DNA of 23,172 nt. Source: CAMNAO01 sp045605145 (GTDB taxonomy: Bacteria > Bacillota > Clostridia > Oscillospirales > Oscillospiraceae). A program made the position numbers and the translations under genes. Below the pieces are notes generated by a model. The model was not told the DNA's origin and did no database searches. It saw nothing but the letters and a program-made list of their open reading frames with translations. The stretch spans positions 1-23,172 of the forward strand of contig JAZUPH010000053.1 of NCBI GenBank assembly GCA_045605145.1, in the 5' to 3' direction. Shown piece by piece: positions 8,267-14,529 of the stretch. Each line of letters begins with the position of its first letter. The stretch's first letter is position 1.

Positions 8267-10111
8267 GTGCTTGAGAAAATATCTTCCCCAAAGGATCTAA
8301 AATCCCTTGACAAGCAGCAGCTTAGTCAGCTGTGCGCCGAAATGCGCGAGCGGATCATAAGCATATGCGCCAAAAGCGGTGGGCACCTGGCCTCCAACCT
8401 GGGCGTGGTTGAGATGACCGTTGCACTGCACCGGGTGTTCAACGCGCCTGATGACAGGATAATCTTCGATGTGGGCCACCAGTGCTACGCCCACAAGCTG
8501 CTGACGGGGCGGGGAGACCGCTTCGATACACTGCGGCAGAAGGACGGCCTATCCGGTTTCCAGAACCGCTTTGAAAGCGAATATGACCCCCTGTGTGAGG
8601 GGCACTGCGGCACCAGCATATCCGCCGCCCTGGGCATTGCCCAGGCAAATGCAAGGCTCGGTAACGATTCATACACAATCGCAGTTGCCGGGGACGGCGC
8701 ATTCACAAACGGCATGGTGTATGAGGCACTTAATAACTGCGGCGGCAAAAAGCTGAAGCTGATCATCATCCTCAACGACAACGGAATGTCCATTTCCGAC
8801 AGCGTGGGAGGCCTGCCCAATTATTTTAGCAAGATACGCAGCAGTAAAGGCTATCTGAACCTGAAAAAAGGCACCCGCGACCTGCTGGAGGATATACCCC
8901 TTGTGGGACGCCATCTGGCGGCCGGTATGCGCCACTTCAAAAATTTCTGGAAAAGGGTGCTGCTCAAACCCGTACTGTTTGACGATTTCGGTCTGACTTA
9001 TCTCGGGCCGGTGGACGGCGCGAATCTGAGCGGACTTGAGACCATACTTAACGAGGCCAAGCGCCGCGAAGAGATATGCCTTGTGCATGTTCTGACCCGC
9101 AAGGGCAAGGGCTACCACCTTGCCGAGGAGAACCCCACTGTATACCACTCCACCGGATCATTTAACCGCAGAAAGGGCTTTGAGCCCGGGGAAAGCGCCG
9201 ACTTTTCCTCAGTATTCGGTGACGAGATGTGCCGGCTGGCGCAGGAGGATGAGCGCATTTGCGCCATTACCGCGGCAATGACCGACGGCACGGGACTTGG
9301 CCGCTTCAGCCGTGAACACAAGGACCGCTTTTTCGATGTGGGCATTGCGGAGGAGCATGCTGTGACATTCGCAGGCGGGCTTGCCGCCGGCGGGATGAAT
9401 CCGGTCTGCGCCCTGTATTCCACCTTCCTGCAGCGCAGCTATGACCAGCTGGTGCACGACATTTCCCTGCAGGGATTGAGCGCAGTGCTGGCCATTGACA
9501 GGGCCGGTCTTGTACCCGGTGACGGCATCACACATCAGGGCGTGATGGATGTTGCCATGCTGACAAGTATCCCCGGCGTGACGATATGGTCGCCGGAGAC
9601 TTATGACGAGCTGCGGCAGTGCATGACCGCCGCCGTGAATACTGACGGAATTGCCGCTGTGCGTTACCCCAAAGGCAAAGAGCGTACATACGACCGCCGC
9701 GGCTTCAAGGACATGGGTGATATGTGCGTCTATGGGCCGGAGGGTGACTGCGACGCGGTGATCGTCACCTACGGCCGGGTCACTTCCCGGGTATATGAGG
9801 CTGTGAAGCTCCTTGGTAACCTACGCGTACGCATCGTAAAGCTCAGGAAGATCTTCCCCCTTGAGCCTGAGGCGCTTTTGCCCCTCATGCGGGGTGCGAT
9901 GGCGGTACTGTTTGTGGAAGAGGGCGTGCGCAACGGCGGTATCGGCGAAAAGCTGGGCACAATGCTGGCAGCTGACGGCGGCTTTGACGGTATATATTCC
10001 CACCGTGCCATTGACGGCTACCTTCCACACGCCTCGGTGGAAGAGCTGGAGGCGGACTGTGGTTTCACAGCGGAGGCTGTTGCAGGCGATATTCGGGCAA
10101 TACTGGGATAA
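8267..10111 (+). CDS. dxs: 1-deoxy-D-xylulose-5-phosphate synthase
   Basis: This thiamine-diphosphate enzyme condenses pyruvate and glyceraldehyde 3-phosphate, the first step of the MEP route to isopentenyl diphosphate. It is cytosolic and homodimeric. At 614 residues it is close to the family's usual 620. From the chosen start visible motifs are H40 in GGHLASNLG, DVGHQCYAHK at 68-77, the ThDP/Mg motif GDGAFTNG (142-149) closing with NDN (170-172), and DVGIAEEHAVTFAGG near residue 360, which holds the catalytic glutamate. A transketolase C-terminal domain follows. Translation is taken from GTG 8267-8269 because the earlier GTG lies inside the ribosome binding site. The gene is monocistronic, with its own promoter and a strong terminator 7 bases after the stop. 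ispE of the same pathway lies 11 kb away on the same strand. Confidence 0.97.
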   Translation: MLEKISSPKDLKSLDKQQLSQLCAEMRERIISICAKSGGHLASNLGVVEMTVALHRVFNAPDDRIIFDVGHQCYAHKLLTGRGDRFDTLRQKDGLSGFQNRFESEYDPLCEGHCGTSISAALGIAQANARLGNDSYTIAVAGDGAFTNGMVYEALNNCGGKKLKLIIILNDNGMSISDSVGGLPNYFSKIRSSKGYLNLKKGTRDLLEDIPLVGRHLAAGMRHFKNFWKRVLLKPVLFDDFGLTYLGPVDGANLSGLETILNEAKRREEICLVHVLTRKGKGYHLAEENPTVYHSTGSFNRRKGFEPGESADFSSVFGDEMCRLAQEDERICAITAAMTDGTGLGRFSREHKDRFFDVGIAEEHAVTFAGGLAAGGMNPVCALYSTFLQRSYDQLVHDISLQGLSAVLAIDRAGLVPGDGITHQGVMDVAMLTSIPGVTIWSPETYDELRQCMTAAVNTDGIAAVRYPKGKERTYDRRGFKDMGDMCVYGPEGDCDAVIVTYGRVTSRVYEAVKLLGNLRVRIVKLRKIFPLEPEALLPLMRGAMAVLFVEEGVRNGGIGEKLGTMLAADGGFDGIYSHRAIDGYLPHASVEELEADCGFTAEAVAGDIRAILG

Positions 10112-10117
10112 ATTTTC

Positions 10118-10154
10118 AATGGCGGATGACAGCATCCGCCATTGTTGTTTTTTT
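10118..10154 (+). terminator. Rho-independent terminator of dxs
   Basis: A perfect 11-base stem, AATGGCGGATG (10118-10128) with its complement (10133-10143), a four-base loop, and a tail ending in seven Ts (10148-10154). Confidence 0.95.
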
Positions 10155-10198
10155 GAGGGATTTGCGAATCGCTCCTGCGGAGTGTTGCAGATTTGCAC

Positions 10199-10321
10199 TG
10201 TCATTGCGAGGAGCGAAGTGCCGTGGCAATCCGTAACCCCGTCCTGCCGTCACTGCAGTAAGCCATGCACAATGAGAACGGATTGCCACGGTCGTGTTTT
10301 CAACACTCCCCCGCAATGACA
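10199..10321. repeat. Palindromic MITE-like repeat, complete copy
   Basis: Ten-base terminal inverted repeats, TGTCATTGCG (10199-10208) and CGCAATGACA (10312-10321), bracket a 123-base unit. Inside is a perfect 14-base inverted repeat: CCGTGGCAATCCGT at 10221-10234 and its complement at 10278-10291. No open frame of note exists, so it would be non-autonomous. Units beginning TGTCATTGCGAGGAGCGAAG are, from memory, common between genes in Clostridia genomes. The rest of the gene-free stretch 10155-10560 holds the two related elements listed next and nothing else I can identify. Confidence 0.8.
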
Positions 10322-10448
10322 CAAAAGACCGATGCTAACCCTCCGTAATATGACTGCTCCGTATAGAGCAATGTTCACATTGTCCCGTCATTGCATTGCA
10401 GTGCAGCGTCTTGACATGATATCCGCCGGTACGCGCTGCGATTTTGCA

Positions 10449-10490
10449 TGTCATTGCGAGGCACGAAGTGCCGTGGCAATCCGTAACCCC
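10449..10490. repeat. Half copy of the same palindromic repeat
   Basis: This 42-base stretch matches 10199-10240 at 40 of 42 positions. The two differences (AG to CA) create a perfect GGCAC-GAA-GTGCC hairpin at 10461-10473 that the other copy lacks. The right half of the unit is absent. Confidence 0.8.
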
Positions 10491-10514
10491 GCCATCATTT
10501 CACCGCACCATCGC

Positions 10515-10533
10515 GGGCGGATTATATCCGCCC
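10515..10533. repeat. Short palindrome GGGCGGAT-TAT-ATCCGCCC
   Basis: Eight-base perfect stem with a three-base loop (10515-10522 with 10526-10533), followed by CCTACGGGG. I have seen this type of element beside other intergenic repeats in gut Clostridia. It has no U tract on either strand, so it is not a terminator. Confidence 0.55.
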
Positions 10534-10561
10534 CTACGGGGTGATGCGAGTAGTATCATAC

Positions 10562-10592
10562 AAAAAACTCCGCATGAAATACTCATGCGGAG
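10562..10592 (-). terminator. Rho-independent terminator of the URO-D family gene
   Basis: CTCCGCATGA (10568-10577) pairs perfectly with TCATGCGGAG (10583-10592). On the minus strand the stem is followed by six Ts (10567-10562). It ends the transcript of the gene at 10647-11591. Confidence 0.93.
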
Positions 10593-10646
10593 CTTTGCAG
10601 TTTCTGTACCTTATTTATGACCGACACACAATCATCCGACAGGCAG

Positions 10647-11591
10647 TCACTTAACTGCCTCCGCCGCGGCGCGGATGCGGGCATAATCGATCTCGGTGGG
10701 CAGGGTGCAATCGGCGCCCAGCATAAAGCGGCGGTGAGCCATACGCGCGGCGATGCTGCGCGCCTCGCTGGCGATGTCGGCAGTGCTGCCGTCCACAAGG
10801 ACGCCCTTTCTGTCCTGAAGGCCGCCGAGGATGACCTTGTCCGGGAACTTTGCCGCGCCCTCTTCAAGGCCGGGATTGGCATCATGAGTGCCCCAGTTGA
10901 CCACGTCACAGGGGTAGTCCACAAAGCGGTCAAGGTTTATGTGATCCTTACAGATGTGGAGAAATACCTTGCTGCTTTTGGCGGCATTGATTATGCGGAT
11001 GTCGCGGGGCTTAATGTACTTTTCATGCTCTTCGTCGGTGAAAAGATAGTCCTCACCACCCAGGGCGGCGTAATAAATGCCGTCGATGCCGATGCGCTCG
11101 CACTCCTCAACCAGAATGCACAGGCCGTCGGTGATAACATCCCAGCCGTAGCAGACGGCCTGGGGATCCTCACGCAGCCAGTTGGCCAGAACATCCTTTT
11201 TGCCGGGGTCATAGCCGTCGGAGCCGCCACGGGCATGCCATGCCGAGGCCACGATGCCGTGGATAGTCTGGAGAACAAATCCATCCTCCCCCACCGAGTC
11301 GATGATGCGCTTTGACAGCTCGATCTGATTTCGGATCCAGGGGCTGTCCTTGGTGAAGGCCTTAAGCTGACGCCAGTCGGCGGCGCAGCGGATGGGATAC
11401 TCGTAAGGCACGATGCTCTCGTTCATTATTTTGGTAATATCTGTGCCGGTTTTTGCAAAAAAGTCCATGTGGGCATTGTACGACGCATCACCGCACTCAC
11501 AGCCGGCAGGAAAATGCAGCCAGAAGCCGGCGGGGATGCCCTGGGCGGCACGGCCCTCAATGGCGGCCAGTACATTTTGTTTCTTTGTCAT
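10647..11591 (-). CDS. Uroporphyrinogen decarboxylase (URO-D) family protein
   Basis: A 314-residue soluble protein of the URO-D/MtaA superfamily. Members either decarboxylate uroporphyrinogen III or move methyl groups from corrinoid proteins to thiols. Visible features are the MTKKQNVLAAIEG opening, a HIC motif in KVFLHICKDH near residue 217, ILGGLQDRKG, and a late cysteine in MLGADCTLP near 295. His-X-Cys plus a distant Cys recalls the zinc site of methylcobamide:thiol methyltransferases (MtaA/MtbA type). This suggests a methyltransferase-like role more than haem synthesis; that is inference. No corrinoid protein, MtaB or haem gene is nearby, so no substrate can be named. The ATG at 11589-11591 follows AGGGAGGAA. 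The gene stands alone between a terminator-like hairpin upstream and a strong terminator downstream. Confidence 0.8.
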   Translation of the reverse strand: MTKKQNVLAAIEGRAAQGIPAGFWLHFPAGCECGDASYNAHMDFFAKTGTDITKIMNESIVPYEYPIRCAADWRQLKAFTKDSPWIRNQIELSKRIIDSVGEDGFVLQTIHGIVASAWHARGGSDGYDPGKKDVLANWLREDPQAVCYGWDVITDGLCILVEECERIGIDGIYYAALGGEDYLFTDEEHEKYIKPRDIRIINAAKSSKVFLHICKDHINLDRFVDYPCDVVNWGTHDANPGLEEGAAKFPDKVILGGLQDRKGVLVDGSTADIASEARSIAARMAHRRFMLGADCTLPTEIDYARIRAAAEAVK

Positions 11592-11603
11592 AACTTCCTC
11601 CCT

Positions 11604-11642
11604 AAAAAATATGACCCGCCGCCGTCAACGCCGGGGCGGGTC
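11604..11642 (-). promoter_or_regulatory. Terminator-like hairpin abutting the URO-D gene SD (possible attenuator)
   Basis: On the minus strand an eight-base perfect stem GACCCGCC/GGCGGGTC (11635-11642 with 11613-11620) is followed by ATA and six Ts (11609-11604). The SD AGGGAGGAA (11603-11595) begins at the next base. A stop here would release RNA just before the URO-D gene is translated. It may be a leader attenuator or the end of an upstream transcript. No clear promoter was found between 11643 and 11835. Confidence 0.55.
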
Positions 11643-11719
11643 TGGATAATTACAAAAATGCTTATTGCAAGGGTTATAAATGAATTGGGGCGTCAATCCG
11701 CTGAAACTTCTTATCCCCT

Positions 11720-11800
11720 CAGTCAGCTTCGCTTGAGCGCCCGCAGGCGCCATGCAAGCGAGCAACCGGGCGAAGCCCGGCTCTTAGCGAGTCGCTGACA
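11720..11800. repeat. Compound palindromic repeat that folds into branched arms
   Basis: Outer arms GTCAGC (11722-11727) and GCTGAC (11794-11799) enclose two hairpins. The first is GCTTG...CAAGC (11731-11759) containing GCGCC-CGCA-GGCGC. The second is CCGGGC-GAA-GCCCGG (11766-11780). The flanks are rich in CTTCG and CGCTTCGCTCGG motifs. No open frame of note. It resembles the REP-like CAGTCAGCTTCGCTGACAG family of Clostridia, from memory. The gene-free stretch 11643-11950 consists of this element and the two described next; 11643-11715 shows nothing recognisable. Confidence 0.55.
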
Positions 11801-11837
11801 GCCTTCGGCCCTCCTCGCTTCGCTCGGCACTTTGGCT

Positions 11838-11862
11838 AAAAATGTGCCACCGGCACATTTTT
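11838..11862 (-). terminator. Terminator hairpin after the CNNM operon
   Basis: AAAAATGTGCC (11838-11848) pairs perfectly with GGCACATTTTT (11852-11862) across a three-base loop. The A and T runs are part of the stem, so it could stop transcription in either direction. Its position 90 bases past the operon end suggests the minus strand. Confidence 0.6.
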
Positions 11863-11868
11863 GACGCG

Positions 11869-11895
11869 TCGTGCCCCTTGGTCAACAAGGGGAGC
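11869..11895. repeat. 27-base direct repeat, copy 1, with internal palindrome
   Basis: The 27-base unit runs from TCGTGCCCC to GGGGAGC and holds CCCCTTG-GTCAA-CAAGGGG, a seven-base stem with a five-base loop. It is identical to the copy at 11920-11946, with 24 bases between them. Confidence 0.85.
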
Positions 11896-11919
11896 CTTTA
11901 TCACGCCATTGACGTCACA

Positions 11920-11946
11920 TCGTGCCCCTTGGTCAACAAGGGGAGC
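11920..11946. repeat. 27-base direct repeat, copy 2
   Basis: Identical to 11869-11895, period 51 bases. It ends 6 bases before the stop codon of the CNNM gene on the minus strand, so both copies would be transcribed in that gene's 3' untranslated region as two small hairpins. Confidence 0.85.
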
Positions 11947-11952
11947 ATGTTA

Positions 11953-13221
11953 TTAAAACTCTTCCTCGTCCTCATCCTCGGCTGCGGGCAGCACTCGGAC
12001 AGTCATGCTCAGCACACGGAGATTCTCAATCTCGGTAACGGTAACATAAAGATTGCGGTAGCTGAAGCTGTCGCCCACATCGGCGTAGTCGCCCAGCATC
12101 TCAACGACCCAGCCGCCAAGGGTGGCGTTGTCATCGTCAAAGTCGCGGTCGTCCACATCCAGCTCCTCAAACAGGTCGAGGATGCGCATATCGCCGTCGG
12201 CACGGTAAAGGTCGGTACCGATGCACTCAAACTCAGGACGGGCATCGTCGTACTCGTCCCAGATGTCGCCGACGATCTGCTCAAGAATATCCTCCATGGT
12301 CAGTACGCCGGCGGTGCCGCCGTATTCATCGGTGACGATGACCATGTGCTTCTTTTCCTTTTTCATTATCGCCAGTACATCGGAGATGGGCATGGTCTTA
12401 TGCACGAACACAGGCGGTGCCATGGCATCGTCAATGCCGTAATTGCCGTCCATAACGGCGCCCATAAGCCACTTGTTGAGATTGATAATGCCCACGATGT
12501 TGTCCACGGTGTCCTTATACACGGGCACGCGGGAATAGCTACACTCCATGAGCTCTTTACTCTGCACTTCGACCGGATCATCAATGTCAATGGCCAGCAT
12601 ATCGACGCGGGGAGTGATTATCTCATAGGCCAGCACGTCGCCGAAATCAAGGGCGCTCTGCAGCATGTCGCAGATGTCCTCATCCACGACGCCCTCATCC
12701 TCAACCGTGTCAAGGATGGTCTCAAGGTCGTCCTCGGTAATGGCATCGTCATCGGTCTCGATGCCCTTCCAGATTTTGGAGATAATGCCCAGCAGTCTGC
12801 CGAACAGCCACACAAGGGGGAAGGTGACGATCATGACGATCTTCAGCGGCATGGAAGCCATTTTGGTAAAGCCCATATTCTTGCGGGAGGCCACGATCTT
12901 GGGGATGATCTCACCGAAGGTGAGGATAAGCACCGTGATGACAAAGGTGGCCAGCCACGCGCCATCATCGCCCATAAGGCCGGTGGCGATCACCGTGGCA
13001 ATAGAGGATGAGCCGATATTCACCAGATTGTTGCCGATAAGGATGGAAATGAGCGCATTGTCATAGTTTTCGTATATACTCAGGGAAAGCTTATCCAGCA
13101 TATCGCCGTTCTCGGCACGGCGGCGCAGACGCACCTTGTTGACCGAGGCGTAGGCAATTTCGGAGCCGGAGAAGAAGGCGGAGAATATCACGCATATCAC
13201 AATGAGTATGTAAGGGGTCAT
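11953..13221 (-). CDS. CNNM/CorC-type transporter with CBS pair and C-terminal CorC_HlyC domain
   Basis: A 422-residue membrane protein often annotated 'hemolysin'. The family is better understood as CNNM/CorC magnesium or divalent-ion transporters. The DUF21 (CNNM) membrane domain covers about residues 1-170, with FSGSEIAYASVN near the start and GEIIPK near residue 105. Two CBS domains follow (ITPRVDMLAIDID onward, then MPISDVLAIMKKEKKHMVIVTDEYGG), ending with the VLTMEDILEQIVGDIWDE pattern. The C-terminal CorC_HlyC domain (about 335-422) includes LGGWVVEMLGD and ends in an acidic tail. The start ATG overlaps the stop of the upstream paralogue as ATGA (13218-13221), so the two are translationally coupled. 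Haemolytic activity should not be assumed. Confidence 0.92.
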   Translation of the reverse strand: MTPYILIVICVIFSAFFSGSEIAYASVNKVRLRRRAENGDMLDKLSLSIYENYDNALISILIGNNLVNIGSSSIATVIATGLMGDDGAWLATFVITVLILTFGEIIPKIVASRKNMGFTKMASMPLKIVMIVTFPLVWLFGRLLGIISKIWKGIETDDDAITEDDLETILDTVEDEGVVDEDICDMLQSALDFGDVLAYEIITPRVDMLAIDIDDPVEVQSKELMECSYSRVPVYKDTVDNIVGIINLNKWLMGAVMDGNYGIDDAMAPPVFVHKTMPISDVLAIMKKEKKHMVIVTDEYGGTAGVLTMEDILEQIVGDIWDEYDDARPEFECIGTDLYRADGDMRILDLFEELDVDDRDFDDDNATLGGWVVEMLGDYADVGDSFSYRNLYVTVTEIENLRVLSMTVRVLPAAEDEDEEEF

Positions 13222-14288
13222 TTCACGGCACCCCCTTCATCACTCTCGTCATAAATCTCGCCGACCAGCTCTTCCAATATATCCTCAACAGTTACGATGC
13301 CGATATACTTACCCTCGTCACTGCACACAACGGCCAAATGCACCTTGCTGGCGCTCAGCTTCTGCAGCAGGTCGTCAATGGGCATGGACACATCCACCAC
13401 CAGCGCCCTGTCGGTCAGACTGGTCACAGGGATGCGGCCGGTACTGCCCATGCAGGCCTTCAGATACTTGCGCATCTGAAGCACGCCAACCAGTGAGCCG
13501 CTGCTGGTAAGCACGGGGTAACGGGAATACTGCGCCTCGGCATGGATGGAGAAAATCTTCTCTCTGGTCATGCCCACCTGTATGGCCGTAATATTCTCCC
13601 AGGGGGTGATGATGTCCGCCACCTGAGTTTCGGAGAAGGCCATGACGTTTTTGACCAGGTCGGTGGTCTCAGTGTCGATCTCGCTGTCCTCGTCGATGCT
13701 GTCAATGATCTCCTTCAGCTCATCCTCGGTAACGGTAGGCTCACGCTCCTCATCGCTGATGCCAAGGGGCTTTTCGATGAGCCGGCTGAGCTTGGTAAAA
13801 AGGAAGCTGACAGGCGTCATTACCTTCATCAGCATGATCAGCGGCCCGGCCATAAGCATTGCAAACTTCTCGTTGCAGGCCTTGGCAAAAGCCTTGGGGA
13901 TCATCTCGCTGAAGAAGAACACCACAAGGGTGGTGACAAAGGTCATCGCCGTAACGGCGGCGGAGCCCCATGTCTTCTGAGCGAACAGCGTGGTGACGCT
14001 GGCGCAGGCCAAATGCATGATGTTGTTGCCGATGAGCAGGGTGGACAGCGCCTTCTCAAAATGATCCAGCACATACAGCACCTTGGCGGCGCGGCGGTTT
14101 CCGTCATCCGCATAGCTCATCATCCTGATCCTGTTGACAGAGGCAAGGGATATCTCCGTACCGGCAAACCAGCCGCCGCCGATTATCAGCAGCAGTGCCG
14201 CGATAAGATAGCCGTATGCAACGCCGCCGGACTGGACAGGCTGTACAGCCGCCGACAGGATCAACAATATACTACTTCCGTCATCCAT
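13218..14288 (-). CDS. CNNM/CorC-type membrane protein with CBS pair, lacking the CorC_HlyC domain
   Basis: Paralogue of the next gene in the operon, 356 residues from the chosen start. The DUF21 membrane domain shows GWFAGTEISLASVNRIR and SEMIPKAFA, matching its partner's SGSEIAYASVN and GEIIPK. Two CBS domains follow (ITPWENITAIQVG and MPIDDLLQKLSASKVHLAVV), ending at VTVEDILEELVGEIYDES. The protein then stops after a few residues, so the C-terminal CorC_HlyC domain of the partner is absent. The start is taken at ATG 14286-14288, with GGGAGGTGG about 13 bases upstream. An in-frame GTG at 14334-14336 gives a 372-residue form but has a poor SD and lies only about 10 bases past the predicted transcription start. 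It is the first gene of a two-gene operon, coupled to the second by ATGA. Confidence 0.9.
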   Translation of the reverse strand: MDDGSSILLILSAAVQPVQSGGVAYGYLIAALLLIIGGGWFAGTEISLASVNRIRMMSYADDGNRRAAKVLYVLDHFEKALSTLLIGNNIMHLACASVTTLFAQKTWGSAAVTAMTFVTTLVVFFFSEMIPKAFAKACNEKFAMLMAGPLIMLMKVMTPVSFLFTKLSRLIEKPLGISDEEREPTVTEDELKEIIDSIDEDSEIDTETTDLVKNVMAFSETQVADIITPWENITAIQVGMTREKIFSIHAEAQYSRYPVLTSSGSLVGVLQMRKYLKACMGSTGRIPVTSLTDRALVVDVSMPIDDLLQKLSASKVHLAVVCSDEGKYIGIVTVEDILEELVGEIYDESDEGGAVK

Positions 14289-14352
14289 GATTGGATGACC
14301 ACCTCCCGAATTTTGAAAAATTATCTTTGGACACACTTATCCAGACTGTGTC

Positions 14353-14380
14353 ATTGTACCAGAAATTTTCCCGCTGTCAA
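14353..14380 (-). promoter_or_regulatory. Promoter of the CNNM operon
   Basis: On the minus strand TTGACA (14375-14380), a 16-base spacer and TACAAT (14353-14358). Predicted start near 14346, a leader of about 58 bases to ATG 14288. This supports that start over the GTG at 14336. Confidence 0.83.
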
Positions 14381-14429
14381 CAGGCAGCACCCTATTTGGG
14401 GGCAAGTTGCCTGCCTTAATGCAAATTAA

Positions 14430-14463
14430 CCGTAAATTTCGACAATGCTTATTGAATTTACGG
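14430..14463. promoter_or_regulatory. Inverted repeat overlapping the -35 of the Na/Pi transporter promoter
   Basis: CCGTAAATT (14430-14438) and AATTTACGG (14455-14463) are perfect complements, with an inner CAAT-GCTT-ATTG palindrome (14443-14454). The right arm covers most of the putative -35 (14452-14457). Position and symmetry suggest a repressor operator. It does not match a PhoB/PhoP box that I recognise. Confidence 0.45.
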
Positions 14464-14480
14464 CGGTACAATGTTAAAAT
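14452..14480 (+). promoter_or_regulatory. Probable promoter of the Na/Pi cotransporter gene
   Basis: TTGAAT (14452-14457), a 17-base spacer and TAAAAT (14475-14480). Predicted start near 14487, about 43 bases before the chosen ATG. Confidence 0.6.
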
Positions 14481-14529
14481 TTCATCAAGTGTTTGAAAAT
14501 TCTTCGTCAAGAAAAGGATGACTCAGCAA

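Noticed and set aside
11869..11946. CRISPR-like direct repeats
   Set aside because: Only two copies, a 24-base gap and no cas genes. The unit is a palindromic intergenic repeat.
11842..13011. 389-codon plus-strand frame across the repeats and the CNNM gene
   Set aside because: It begins in the palindromic repeats and is otherwise the complement of the CNNM coding frame; His- and Asp-rich shadow.
11953..14288. Haemolysin toxins
   Set aside because: The family name is historical; the domains are those of CNNM/CorC ion transporters.
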